Below are positions 10,201 to 18,057 of a stretch of 64,000 nucleotides of DNA, one piece after another. Position numbers and translations under genes: made by a program. Origin of the DNA: an uncultured Porphyromonadaceae bacterium (GTDB lineage Bacteria; Bacteroidota; Bacteroidia; Bacteroidales; Muribaculaceae); NCBI GenBank assembly GCA_947175295.1, contig CAMWMK010000006.1:1-64000 (forward strand), read 5' to 3'. Numbering within the stretch: position 1 is the stretch's first letter; each line of letters starts with the position of its first letter. The notes under the pieces were generated by a model. It made no database searches. It was not told where the DNA came from and was given only the letters and a program-made list of their open reading frames with translations.

Positions 10201-10263
10201 CTGCGCCTGAGCGAATATCGCTGTCATCAGCGTTAGGAATGCGATAAGGAATGATTTTTTCAT
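7225..10263 (-). CDS. susC: SusC-like TonB-dependent transporter (fructan locus)
   Basis: An outer-membrane TonB-dependent importer of 1012 residues. A signal peptide (MKKSFLIAFLTLMTAIFAQAQ) is followed by a CarboxypepD_reg-like domain at about 22-110 with the GEPLIGATV motif. Then comes the SusC signature LDEVVVVGYQTVRKADLTGA, the plug domain (RVRGMSTANSSNDPLYIIDG, then the IYGSRAANGVVIITTK block), and a beta-barrel ending in FTFGVNLQF with the terminal Phe needed for barrel insertion. It is the first gene of the minus-strand operon SusC-SusD-binding protein-GH32. Transcription is probably driven by the hybrid regulator encoded upstream. Imported fructo-oligosaccharides would then be cut by the periplasmic GH32 at 14841. 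Confidence 0.93.
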   Translation of the reverse strand: MKKSFLIAFLTLMTAIFAQAQDITVNGTVLSNTDGEPLIGATVMCVQTKAGTATDFDGNFTLKVPDGSTLTISYIGYSSVDVKAQPELTIRLDEDAALLDEVVVVGYQTVRKADLTGAVSVMNMKEPLSENSGNIMNSMAGKMPGVNVVPDAAPGGTGSIRVRGMSTANSSNDPLYIIDGVPTDNINCINPSDIETMQVLKDAASASIYGSRAANGVVIITTKHGKGDRMSVNVNYAISAQTIAKRYDVMNSEQWGQAYWMASRNSGITPSHVLYGDGPTPVLQKYADGNPNFPTTSTDWQDQVYHTALTNNLTASISNNTEKGSVLFSANYINQNGNIIDTYYQRISARLNSRYNFNKYVAVGENLLVAHWSNRGMDVAGDRGIPFTALSQMPALPVKGLNGEWTNPMTLIKSDLANPMQQIANAADNSSDSWRILGNAFLEVYPVEGLTLKTNIGIEHSQYFNHNLGRRINANDVNSVSDAYGQGDTWTWTNTANYVKNFNDTHFLTALIGTEAIGYTFRDLSASREGYAFEDTDYMQIGAGTGTRNNGGGKTQWSVFSLFAKIDYNFLDRYLLSFTIRRDENSRFAKGHRSGIFPAASIAWRPTQEAFFPENDILTDMKIRYSWGQNGNANIPSLYPAYSTYIFNTGNGAYDLSGTNSSTTSGITLSATGNPDLKWETTTQNNIGIDFSFFHGALALSADYYIKKTTDMLTIPPALSVAGENASTWLNTGSMRNNGWEVTVAYNSPAYGDFSWNGSINISQYKNKLLKLNNRQEFIGGNQRLVPGQPMGIYYGYVCDGIFQSTEQVADHAVQQGAAPGRLMYRDLDGDGYITDADRCFIGDPNPDLSMGINLAFKYKAFTLDMFFSGDFGFDIQNIMKGQLYSFGRANTNTNHAADILNAWTPENTKTDIPALSLTDANNEARFSTYYVQDGSYMKMKYLKLSYQLPRHITEKFACDNLSIFGQVENVFTMTKYKGLDPEILPGEYGARIDNGAYPRPRTFTFGVNLQF

Positions 10264-10294
10264 GTTATAGGGTTTTAGTAAAAATTTTCTGCTG

Positions 10295-10302
10295 CAAAGT
10301 TA
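10295..10302 (-). promoter_or_regulatory. -7 box of the fructan susC promoter
   Basis: On the minus strand this reads TAACTTTG, a perfect TAnnTTTG, 31 bases upstream of the SusC start codon. No strong -33 TTTG is found at the expected distance, which fits a promoter dependent on an activator. Confidence 0.6.
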
Positions 10303-10342
10303 GCGTAAAACGTTACTGCCCATATATCACGAATCTTGCATC

Positions 10343-10381
10343 GGCTATGAAAATCCGTGGGATGCACCAAAATTCATAGCC
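10343..10381. promoter_or_regulatory. Inverted repeat upstream of the fructan susC promoter
   Basis: Arms GGCTATGAA (10343-10351) and TTCATAGCC (10373-10381) are perfect complements separated by 21 bases. They lie about 40-80 bases upstream of the -7 box, a reasonable position for the binding site of the hybrid two-component regulator encoded next door. Confidence 0.35.
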
Positions 10382-10523
10382 TTCGCAACATCCATTCTAC
10401 CCCATTCCTGATTTTTATAAGCCTTATCCGAATTTTTACACGTAAAGGGCGCAAAGGAGCGAAGAACGCATAAGTTAAATCATAAATTGAGACTTACTTT
10501 CGCTTGGGCATGGCTAATTGAGA

Positions 10524-10541
10524 ATTATGCATTATGCATTA
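10524..10541. repeat. ATTATGCATTATGCATTA repeat, copy 1
   Basis: This 18-base word overlaps the end of the hybrid regulator gene, including its stop codon, and recurs exactly at 56565-56582 next to another gene boundary. Confidence 0.6.
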
Positions 10542-13350
10542 GTTTGGAGCGCGTCTCGGTAGGAGTCTCGCCGTAGGCCTCGCGGTAGCATTTGGTGAAG
10601 TAGGCAGGAGTGGAGAAGCCAACTTCGTAGCAGATCTCTGAGATGGATTTCTCAGAGCCCGTCACCATGGCGCGGGCCTTCTTCAGGCGCAGTGTGCGGA
10701 TAAGCTCCACGGGGGAGTAGTTGGTGATGGCCTTTATCTTCCGATAGAACTGCGTGCGCTCAAGCCCCATTTTTGCGGCGAGGCTGTCGACGGTCATGTC
10801 CGTGCTTCCCATGTCTTCGTAGAAGATTTTAAGGAAGCGCGAGTAGAATTCATTGTCCACGTCATTTGCCGGCACGGAGGCCTGCTCTTTCTTAAGAGGC
10901 TTCGCATCCTGTAGGGCTGCGGAGGTAGCCATAGCCTGCTGCGCGGGATTCTGCCAGAGGTCCTTTATGATGCGGCGGTTCTTTATCAGGCTTGCGCTCC
11001 GGGCTTTGAGCACATCGGCCGAGAATGGTTTCGATAGGTAGCCGTCGGCGCCGTTGTCGTAGCCCTGTACGCGTTGCTCGTCCATGGAGCAGGCGGTGAG
11101 CATCAGCACCGGTATGTGGGATGTGACCGTTTCGGCCTTCAGTCTCCGGCAGCATTCCAGACCATCCATTACGGGCATCATCACGTCGCTGATCACGAGG
11201 TCGGGCACATACTTCACGGCTTTCTTCACTCCGTCGGCACCGTTGACGGCAGTGATGATGTTGTAGTCGGCGCGCAGGAGTTCGCTGACCATCTCGCGTA
11301 TGTCGCGGTTGTCGTCGATGATGAGCACGAGGGGTCTGTCTGATTCAAATTCCTTGTCGGTCTCGATGCTGTCGAGCTCGGCCTCCACGGCCGAGGCTCC
11401 GATCTGCTTGTCTACTTCCTGGGAAGTCTCTGCCACGTGCGCCACCGGAATCGTCACGATGAAGACAGTGCCCTTGTTGAGCTCGCTTTCCACCTCGATC
11501 GCACCTCCGTGGAGCTCAACGAAGGCCTTTGCCAGCGAGAGCCCTATGCCTGAGCCTTTCGGATGAATGCGGTCTACCTGATAGAAACGGTCGAAGATAT
11601 TGCCTAAGTCGCGTTCGCTGATTCCTTCTCCGGTGTCGGCTACGCGGAGTGTCAGTTGGGTGTCGGAGATGGAGTAGGATATGGTGATGCTGCCGTTGTC
11701 GCGGGTATACTTGAATGCGTTGGATACGAGGTTGAAGAACACCCGCTCCATTTTCTCGACATCTATGGCGAGGTTGATGGGTGTGTCGCCATCCGGGGCA
11801 TCAAGGCGGAGCTTGATGTCGCGTTTGCGTGCAAGCTGCACGAATGATTCCGTCCAGTCATTTACGGTTTGCCGGAAATCCACCTCCGTGAGGTGCAGTT
11901 TAAGCTTTCCGTTCTCATATTTCCGGAAGTCGAGGATCTGGTTGATGAGGCGCTGTAGGATACGGACGTTCTTGTCGGCGATCTTCGTCAGCACCTTTTG
12001 CGAAGGAGTGAGGTTAGAGGCGGATGCAAGCTGCGCTACGGGTTCGGCTATCAGGGTGAGGGGAGTGCGGAGGTCGTGGGATACGTTTGTGAAGAACATA
12101 AGTTTCGATTGTATAGCCTCTTCCAGCTTGCTGTTGAGGTCCTGCAGCTGGTCTCGTTGTTCCGCAAGTTGGTCGCGCTGTTCGGCGAGTTTGTCACGTT
12201 GCTCCTCGAGTTCTCGGTTTTGAGCGAGCAGGGTGGCCTGATGCCGTTTGTGCTGCCAATAGACGCGCAGCATGAGGAAGACTACTCCGAAGAGGAGCAC
12301 GATTATGGCTATGCTGGCGTAGAAGAGTGATTTCTGAGTGGAATATTGGTTCCAATAGTCATCAAGGCTTCCTTTCAGGATCACTATCTTGCCGGTCTCT
12401 TCCCTCATTGTCTCGTCCTGACGCAGAAGGATATCGGCATTGGTGATGTCTACCGGTGAGGATGCCGGCATTATGTCTTCTTTCTTGTATGGCTCACCCT
12501 TGAGGATCGAGAGTGCGGTGCGTATCACGCGGTGTCCCTCGGTGGGGTAGAGGAATGTCGCGTCGATGATGCTGTCGGCTACGGCCTGTATCCCTATGGT
12601 TGGGGCGGCATCGATTCCGATGATACGGATATCGTTACGGCCTAAGGCTTTGGCAGCTTCGGAGGCTCCGATGGCCATACGGTCGTTGTGGGCGAATATT
12701 ATGTCTACGTCGTCGTATATCCGCAGCAGGGAGTCGGCTATCGGCAAGGCTTGCTCCTTGTTCCAGTTGGCCGGCACTGACGCTATGATGGATCCTCCCG
12801 CATCTGTCAGTGCGGACGTGAATCCCCTATGCCTCCCTTCTGCGGGAGTGGAACCGGGGAGGCCGTAGATCTCTATCGCCTTTGGATTGGGCCCGGCCTT
12901 GCTGATGGCATACTCGGCGGCGGCTTTTCCAAGCCCGGTGTCGTCGGCGCCGATGCGTGCCGTATAGCTGTCGCCGTTGATGTTGCGGTCGAATATTATG
13001 ACGGGGATTCCGGAGTCGTATACGTCCTTTATCACGGGAGTCAGTGTCTCCGCCTCGTTGGGCGATACTATTATGATGTCGAATCCGTTGTCTTGAAAAT
13101 ACCGTATGTCGTTGATCTGCTTCTCACTGCTGTCGTCGGCGGAACGGATTTCCACTTCAGCGTCGTCATGATACATTATCTCACGCTCTATCTCTTCGTT
13201 CATCTTCATGCGCCAGTCGTCTTGGCTGCACTGCGACACTCCGATCCGGTATTTCCTGTCTTCATGGCAGGAAAAGAGTGTAATCAGGCAAAGGCACAGT
13301 GTGATCCGCATCCTTATTCCGATTGATTTTGCATTGTATGTTGACCGCAT
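10525..13350 (-). CDS. Hybrid two-component regulator, fructose-sensor type (BT1754-like)
   Basis: A one-protein sensor-kinase-regulator of 941 residues controlling the fructan genes. In order: an N-terminal signal/anchor (an alternative start at 13311, MRITLCLCLITLFSC, gives a cleaner signal); a periplasmic type-I sugar-binding domain at about 35-315 (YRIGVSQCSQDDW, VIIFDRNINGD); a membrane segment near 345-365; a coiled coil with three EQRDxL repeats (about 375-415); HisKA with FFTNVSHDLRTPLTLI; HATPase with VFFNLVSNAFKYTRDNG and DTGEGIS; a receiver domain (LIIDDN; phospho-Asp in VISDVMMPVMDG); and an AraC-type DNA-binding domain (about 830-935). BT1754 of B. thetaiotaomicron, with the same architecture, binds fructose. 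The gene is 261 bases upstream of SusC on the same strand. The last codons (LMHNA) are encoded by a dispersed ATTATGCATTATGCATTA repeat. Confidence 0.92.
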   Translation of the reverse strand: MRSTYNAKSIGIRMRITLCLCLITLFSCHEDRKYRIGVSQCSQDDWRMKMNEEIEREIMYHDDAEVEIRSADDSSEKQINDIRYFQDNGFDIIIVSPNEAETLTPVIKDVYDSGIPVIIFDRNINGDSYTARIGADDTGLGKAAAEYAISKAGPNPKAIEIYGLPGSTPAEGRHRGFTSALTDAGGSIIASVPANWNKEQALPIADSLLRIYDDVDIIFAHNDRMAIGASEAAKALGRNDIRIIGIDAAPTIGIQAVADSIIDATFLYPTEGHRVIRTALSILKGEPYKKEDIMPASSPVDITNADILLRQDETMREETGKIVILKGSLDDYWNQYSTQKSLFYASIAIIVLLFGVVFLMLRVYWQHKRHQATLLAQNRELEEQRDKLAEQRDQLAEQRDQLQDLNSKLEEAIQSKLMFFTNVSHDLRTPLTLIAEPVAQLASASNLTPSQKVLTKIADKNVRILQRLINQILDFRKYENGKLKLHLTEVDFRQTVNDWTESFVQLARKRDIKLRLDAPDGDTPINLAIDVEKMERVFFNLVSNAFKYTRDNGSITISYSISDTQLTLRVADTGEGISERDLGNIFDRFYQVDRIHPKGSGIGLSLAKAFVELHGGAIEVESELNKGTVFIVTIPVAHVAETSQEVDKQIGASAVEAELDSIETDKEFESDRPLVLIIDDNRDIREMVSELLRADYNIITAVNGADGVKKAVKYVPDLVISDVMMPVMDGLECCRRLKAETVTSHIPVLMLTACSMDEQRVQGYDNGADGYLSKPFSADVLKARSASLIKNRRIIKDLWQNPAQQAMATSAALQDAKPLKKEQASVPANDVDNEFYSRFLKIFYEDMGSTDMTVDSLAAKMGLERTQFYRKIKAITNYSPVELIRTLRLKKARAMVTGSEKSISEICYEVGFSTPAYFTKCYREAYGETPTETRSKLMHNA

Positions 13351-13388
13351 TTGATACTATGTTATATGTTGATGTCAGGTTTAGGATG

Positions 13389-13396
13389 CAAAGTTA
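13389..13396 (-). promoter_or_regulatory. -7 box for the fructan hybrid regulator
   Basis: On the minus strand this reads TAACTTTG (TAnnTTTG), 38 bases upstream of the 13350 start. Upstream sequence is very AT-rich. Confidence 0.6.
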
Positions 13397-13438
13397 ACAA
13401 AATTTTCAGAAAAACAGCAGAAATGGGAAAAAAAAGAA

Positions 13439-13461
13439 GAGCCGGCGATGAGAGCCGGCTC
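13439..13461 (-). terminator. Rho-independent terminator of the OmpA-like gene
   Basis: Arms GAGCCGGC (13439-13446) and GCCGGCTC (13454-13461) form a perfect 8-bp stem with a 7-base loop. Read on the minus strand it is followed by TTCTTTTTTTT, and it starts 13 bases after the OmpA-like stop codon. Confidence 0.8.
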
Positions 13462-13473
13462 ATTATTTAATTT

Positions 13474-14334
13474 TTAGTCATTGTTCTCGGGGGCATGGTC
13501 TATGAGGTCCATGAAGTCGTCGAGCTTCGGAGTGATGATGATTTCGGTGCGGCGGTTGCGCTGCTTGCCTACTTCGGAGTCGTTATCGGTGATAGGGTTG
13601 AACTCGCCTCGGCCCGCTGCCGAAAGACGCTGCGGATTGATGCCGAACTTTGTCTGGAGCACCTGCACGATTGAGGATGCACGCAGCGCGGAGAGGTCCC
13701 AGTTGTTGCGGATGTTGGTCTTCGAGATGGGAACATTGTCGGTATTGCCTTCCACGAGCACATCGAAATCCTTATAGTCCTTCAGAATCTTGGCTATCTT
13801 GGAGAGTGTCTCCATGGCCCGGTCGCTCACCTCGTAGCTGCCGCTCTTGAAGAGCATGTTGTCGGCAAGTGAGATGTAGACCACTCCTTTCAGCACCTTC
13901 ACGTCTACGTCTTTCAGCTCGTCGTTGCTCAGCGAGCGGGTCAAGCGGTTGGTGAGGGCGATGTTGAGCGAATCAGACTTCGACTTGGCGTCCACGAGCT
14001 GCTTGATATACTTGTTGGAAGCGTTGATCTCATCCACGAGTTTAGCGATGTTTACGCTTCCCTGGTTGTTGGCCTCAAGGCTCTTGTCGAGGGTATGCTT
14101 GAGTTCCCCCATACTTTTCTTAAGCTCATTGTTGCTTCTGTTGGCCACATCGAGCTGAGAGGTGAGGTTGCGCGATTCCGCGTTGCAGTTGATGAGGGCT
14201 TCCTTTGTCGTGCCGTATTCACTCTGGAGATCGTCGTATTTTCCCTGGAGCTCGGCATATTTCTTATTGGAGACGCAGCTTGTGGCTGCGAGTCCCAAAA
14301 GCAGGGCCGCAATGGCGATGATTTTCACTTTCAT
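13474..14334 (-). CDS. OmpA-family peptidoglycan-binding lipoprotein
   Basis: An outer-membrane-anchored cell-wall-binding lipoprotein of 286 residues. The signal MKVKIIAIAALLLGLAATSC gives an acylated Cys at 20. A long coiled coil follows (about 25-130, ELQGKYDDLQSEYG...). The C-terminal OmpA domain (about 150-275) contains the peptidoglycan-contact signature NNWDLSALRASSIVQVLQ and the closing GKQRNRRTEIIITPK. It has its own terminator and no functional link to the surrounding fructan genes. Such proteins tether the outer membrane to peptidoglycan. Confidence 0.88.
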   Translation of the reverse strand: MKVKIIAIAALLLGLAATSCVSNKKYAELQGKYDDLQSEYGTTKEALINCNAESRNLTSQLDVANRSNNELKKSMGELKHTLDKSLEANNQGSVNIAKLVDEINASNKYIKQLVDAKSKSDSLNIALTNRLTRSLSNDELKDVDVKVLKGVVYISLADNMLFKSGSYEVSDRAMETLSKIAKILKDYKDFDVLVEGNTDNVPISKTNIRNNWDLSALRASSIVQVLQTKFGINPQRLSAAGRGEFNPITDNDSEVGKQRNRRTEIIITPKLDDFMDLIDHAPENND

Positions 14335-14584
14335 GGCTTATGGGTTTTAGTTATGCTGTTTGATATGTCTTTTAATGTATAAACGCAAATCTCCACACAA
14401 ATGTTATGGGAATGTTTTGGGTTGTCAGGTTGTCCCGGGGATGAGGAGTGGCGGCATATGATTATCTTTCCATGTCGTACTCTTCGTTATGTCCTGTGCG
14501 AAAAAAGGGTATAAAAAACTGTGCAATAAGTATGAATTTTGTTGCGACACACGAAATTTTATATATCCTGCACGGTTTTTTATC

Positions 14585-14613
14585 GTTGATTTCCAATATT
14601 TGTTGTAGTTTTG
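14585..14613 (+). promoter_or_regulatory. Promoter of the plus-strand fructan operon
   Basis: GTTG at 14585-14588 and TAGTTTTG at 14606-14613 fit the Bacteroidetes -33/-7 pair with a 17-base spacer. A transcript from here would have a leader of about 220 bases before the GH32 start codon. Confidence 0.55.
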
Positions 14614-14758
14614 CAGTGTTGAAAAGATCAGGACGTGGTCTTCTAATTTGAATTCATGCATAAAGATTAGATAAGGTTATTAAGTTTTTAGGTTATTAAG
14701 TTTGAGTTAGTACTACGGAAAAACGCAAAGGTAAAACGGTTTTTAGGTTCGTACGTAT

Positions 14759-14791
14759 CCGGGGGATGACGCCTCCGACGGCATCCCCCGG
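14759..14791 (+). promoter_or_regulatory. Strong hairpin in the GH32 mRNA leader
   Basis: Arms CCGGGGGATG (14759-14768) and CATCCCCCGG (14782-14791) are perfect complements with a 13-base loop. It lies between the promoter and the GH32 start at 14841. There is no following U-run, so it is not a classic terminator; it may protect, attenuate or process the leader. Confidence 0.5.
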
Positions 14792-14840
14792 ACGCGACAT
14801 TAAAGACATCAAAAAGGAAACTAAAAAAGACAATATATAT

Positions 14841-16688
14841 ATGACTAATATCAAACGATTCATCACAGCCATGGCAGCAATGGGAATCCTTACCTCGGCA
14901 TCCCTTCAGGCTGCGGCTGCCGACGGCCTTGAGATCAACCATCTCGGCGTCAACAATACCCTCGTCCGCGTCGAAGGCGGCGACCAATTCCTCATGCTCC
15001 CTGTACAGGAGAACATAGACGACGCACGCATCAACGTGCTCGTAGACGGTAAGATCGCTGAGACCATCTACGTGCGCCTCGCCAAGTCGAAGACCGATTT
15101 TATGGTGCCCTACGACCTCTCTCCCTACAAAGGGAAAGAAGTGATACTCGATATCGTAACTCCGCAGGGGCGTAGCTCCGTCAGGGAAGCCAAGGAAGAC
15201 GCTTGCTGGAAAGGAATGGAGCTGGTGGATCCATTCGTGATGCCCGACACAGAGAAAAAATACCGCCCCCTCTTCCATCACGCTCCCCTCTACGGATGGA
15301 TGAACGACCCCAACGGCATGTTCTACAAAGATGGTGTGTGGCACCTCTACTATCAGTATAATCCCTACGGCTCAAAGTGGCAGAACATGACATGGGGCCA
15401 CTCCACATCCACCGACCTCATTAACTGGGAGCATCAGCCCGAAGCCATCCGCCCTGACGGACTCGGATCCATCTTCAGCGGCAGCAGCGTCATCGACCAT
15501 GAAGGCACCGCCGGTTTCGGAAAAGATGCTGTCGTGGCGCTCTATACCTCCGCCGGCACCAGCCAGATGCAGAGTCTCGCACACAGTCTCGACGGCGGAC
15601 GGACCTTCGTCAAATATCCCGGCAACCCCGTCATCACTCTCGAAAGCGAGGCCAGAGACCCCAATATGTTCTGGAACGACGTTACGAAGGAATGGAACCT
15701 GGTGCTTGCCCATGCCCTCGACCATGAGATGCTTTTCTTCACCTCTCCCGACCTTAAGACCTGGACCCTTCAGAGCGCATTCGGAAAAGGAGAGGGCTCC
15801 CAGGACGGAGTATGGGAATGCCCCGACCTGTTCAAGCTTCCTGTGGATGGCACCGGCGAAGAAAAATGGGTACTTATCTGCAATATCAACCCAGGCGGAC
15901 CTTTCGGCGGATCGGCTGTGCAGTACTTTGTAGGCGACTGGGACGGCAAGACATTCAAGGCAGATACCGACGCAGAGGGAAAAGTGCCTACAAAATGGCT
16001 TGACTACGGCAAGGACAACTATGCGCTCGTAAGCTGGAGCGACGCCCCCGACGGCCGCCGTACCGCCATCGGCTGGATGAGCAACTGGCAGTATGCCGCC
16101 GACGTGCCTACAATGCAGTTCCGCAGCGCCAACACCCTGCCGCGCGAGATAGGGCTTTTCAAGGGTCCCGACGGCCAGATCTATGCATCAAGCGCTCCTT
16201 CGCCCGAACTCACCGCCATGCGCGGACGCCTCGCTCTGAGCAAAGGAAGCGTCAAGGCCGGAAAGAACCCCGTAAGTTTCGCACTTCCTTCTGAGAACAG
16301 CGGCATATGCGAGATACTGCTTGATATCGACGGCGGATCAAAGGAGGATGTAACGCTCACCCTCTCCAACAAGGCCGGCAACAAGGTGGATATGGTGTAT
16401 GACGCCGGTAAGCATACCATGTCGTTCGACCGTCGTGAGAGTGGTATTGTTGACTTCAGCGAAAACTTCCCCGTAGTGACCGTCTCCCCGACGTTTGAAA
16501 GTAACGGCCGCATATCGCTCCGCATCTTCATCGACCGCGCCAGCATCGAGGTGTTCGGCAATGGCGGCGAGTTCGTGATGACGAATCTCGTATTTCCGAC
16601 TGAACCTTACAGCACTCTATCCGTTTCCTCATTAGGCGGCAAAGCAAAAATCAGCAACCTCAAGATTTATTCTCTGAAACAATCATAA
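14841..16688 (+). CDS. GH32 beta-fructosidase with N-terminal DUF4980 domain
   Basis: A predicted exo-acting beta-fructosidase releasing fructose from sucrose, levan or inulin oligosaccharides, probably periplasmic. From the Met at 14841 it has 615 residues. A signal peptide (MTNIKRFITAMAAMGILTSA...) precedes a beta-rich DUF4980-type domain at about 30-125. The GH32 catalytic propeller follows with all three canonical motifs: WMNDPNG near 150 (nucleophile Asp), RDPNMFW near 271 (stabiliser) and WECPDLF near 324 (acid/base Glu). It ends with a C-terminal beta-sandwich (IDRASIEVFGNGGEF). The longer open frame from 14766 would run through the leader hairpin and is rejected. It is the first gene of a GH32-permease-fructokinase operon, the same set as BT1759-BT1757. 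Confidence 0.93.
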   Translation: MTNIKRFITAMAAMGILTSASLQAAAADGLEINHLGVNNTLVRVEGGDQFLMLPVQENIDDARINVLVDGKIAETIYVRLAKSKTDFMVPYDLSPYKGKEVILDIVTPQGRSSVREAKEDACWKGMELVDPFVMPDTEKKYRPLFHHAPLYGWMNDPNGMFYKDGVWHLYYQYNPYGSKWQNMTWGHSTSTDLINWEHQPEAIRPDGLGSIFSGSSVIDHEGTAGFGKDAVVALYTSAGTSQMQSLAHSLDGGRTFVKYPGNPVITLESEARDPNMFWNDVTKEWNLVLAHALDHEMLFFTSPDLKTWTLQSAFGKGEGSQDGVWECPDLFKLPVDGTGEEKWVLICNINPGGPFGGSAVQYFVGDWDGKTFKADTDAEGKVPTKWLDYGKDNYALVSWSDAPDGRRTAIGWMSNWQYAADVPTMQFRSANTLPREIGLFKGPDGQIYASSAPSPELTAMRGRLALSKGSVKAGKNPVSFALPSENSGICEILLDIDGGSKEDVTLTLSNKAGNKVDMVYDAGKHTMSFDRRESGIVDFSENFPVVTVSPTFESNGRISLRIFIDRASIEVFGNGGEFVMTNLVFPTEPYSTLSVSSLGGKAKISNLKIYSLKQS

Positions 16689-16707
16689 CTAAAGCAACAT
16701 ACTAAGC

Positions 16708-17901
16708 ATGGCCCCAAATACCGCAACAAAGACGGTCGCGACCGACCGCAAATCATTCATGATGCAGATAATCCCGGTGATGCTCTGTTTCTTCGCCATG
16801 GGATTCGTCGACCTCGTAGGCTCGGCCACCAATTTCGTGAAAGCCGACCTCAACCTCTCAGGCGCGCAGGCTGGCTTCATCCCCTCGCTGGTCTTCTTCT
16901 GGTTTCTGATCTTCTCCGTGCCCACAGGCATGCTGATGAATAAGATCGGCCGTAAGAAAACTGTGCTTCTCTCGCTGCTGCTCACCCTCGTATCGCTCGT
17001 GATTCCCATCTTCGGCGAAGGCTACTACACCATGCTCGCCGCCTTCTCCCTCTTAGGCATAGGCAACGCAGTGATGCAGACATCGCTCAATCCCCTTGTG
17101 TCGGGCCTCATCAATCCTGCGCGTCTGGCCTCGACGCTGACCTTCGGACAGTTTGTGAAGGCTCTCGCTTCCCTTCTCGCCCCCTATCTCATGGCCTGGG
17201 GCGCGGCAGCCATGATGCCAACTTTCGGCCTCGGCTGGAGAGGTGTCTTCCCCATCTTCGCCGCTGTCTGCCTGCTTTCGATCGCCGCCCTCGGAGCCAC
17301 TCCCATCGAGGAGGAGCGTCCCGACAAGGTGACGGGCATAAAGGAGTGTGTGGTGCTCCTCCGCATCCCATTCGTGCTCCTCTGCTTCCTCGGCATTATG
17401 TGTCATGTTGGCATCGATGTGGGCACCAATACCTTCGCTCCGCAGATTCTTACCGAGAAGTTCGGTCTCAGCGTGGAAGACGCCGTGATCGGCACACAGA
17501 TCTACTTCTATTTCCGTACCGGTGGTTGCCTTCTCGGCTCCTTCATCCTCGCCAAGATGTCGGCCAAATCCTTCTTCGCCTTCAGTGTCTTCTGTATGAT
17601 GCTCGGCATGATCGGCCTCTTCATAGCGTCGTCGCAGTTCCTCGTGCTGGCTTCCATCGCCTGCATCGGCTTTGGCAACTCCAACATCTTCAGTGTCGTA
17701 TTCGCTCAGGCGCTCAACCGCCAGCCTAAGGAGAAGAACGAGGTGTCCGGCCTTATGATCATGGGTCTCTTCGGAGGTACGGTCTTCCCCCTCTGCATGG
17801 GTTTTGCCCAGGATGCGGTAGGAGTGGCAGGCGCGGTAGCGGTGATGACACTCGGAGTGATCTATCTCGCGTTCTATACGCTTAAGATCAAGAACGCGTA
17901 A
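16708..17901 (+). CDS. MFS sugar permease, probable fructose importer
   Basis: An inner-membrane major facilitator transporter of 397 residues with twelve predicted helices. It belongs to the FHS-like sugar:proton symporters (FucP/GluP group). Seen are the early MGFVDLVGSATNFVKADLNL segment, the loop-2 motif GMLMNKIGRKKT (MFS motif A), and the pairs of helices around a central loop near residue 200. It starts 19 bases after the GH32 stop and lies 156 bases before the fructokinase gene. The order matches the BT1759-BT1758-BT1757 set, where BT1758 imports fructose. Fructose is therefore the inferred substrate; sequence alone only supports a hexose permease. Confidence 0.88.
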   Translation: MAPNTATKTVATDRKSFMMQIIPVMLCFFAMGFVDLVGSATNFVKADLNLSGAQAGFIPSLVFFWFLIFSVPTGMLMNKIGRKKTVLLSLLLTLVSLVIPIFGEGYYTMLAAFSLLGIGNAVMQTSLNPLVSGLINPARLASTLTFGQFVKALASLLAPYLMAWGAAAMMPTFGLGWRGVFPIFAAVCLLSIAALGATPIEEERPDKVTGIKECVVLLRIPFVLLCFLGIMCHVGIDVGTNTFAPQILTEKFGLSVEDAVIGTQIYFYFRTGGCLLGSFILAKMSAKSFFAFSVFCMMLGMIGLFIASSQFLVLASIACIGFGNSNIFSVVFAQALNRQPKEKNEVSGLMIMGLFGGTVFPLCMGFAQDAVGVAGAVAVMTLGVIYLAFYTLKIKNA

Positions 17902-17908
17902 TGTTTTA

Positions 17909-18038
17909 GTTTAAGAGGTTTAGATAGTTTAAGAGGTTTAATGAGTCTATTGATATAAGTCTTAAACTCTCTTAACGCTACAATCCTACGAATGCTCTAA
18001 ACTTCCTAAACCTCCTAAACTCCCTAAACTTGTTAAAC
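17909..18038. repeat. Opposed TTTAAGAGG / CCTCCTAAAC repeat tracts
   Basis: GTTTAAGAGGTTTA occurs twice (17909-17922 and 17927-17940). About 55 bases later the complementary style appears as repeated (C)TAAACTYCC units at 17996-18038. The two tracts could pair imperfectly into a long hairpin between permease and fructokinase genes. Similar tracts occur at 62190-62212 and 63188-63297. Confidence 0.5.
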
Positions 18039-18057
18039 AATTAAATAAGATATATTC

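Larger units (their letters stand above)
14335..14840. other. Intergenic region between OmpA-like and GH32 genes
   Basis: About 500 bases separate two divergent genes. It contains a plus-strand promoter at 14585-14613, a duplicated GGTTATTAAGTTT word around 14674-14704, and a strong hairpin at 14759-14791 in the GH32 leader. Short open frames here (for example 14425-14661) show no protein-like features. Confidence 0.5.

Noticed and set aside
12121-12223. Short tandem repeats that could suggest a CRISPR or minisatellite
   Set aside because: They encode the EQRDxL heptads of the coiled coil next to the kinase domain and are in frame.
14425-14661. A 78-residue minus-strand open frame between OmpA-like and GH32 genes
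   Set aside because: No homology-like features, no promoter, and a divergent-promoter region explains the sequence better.
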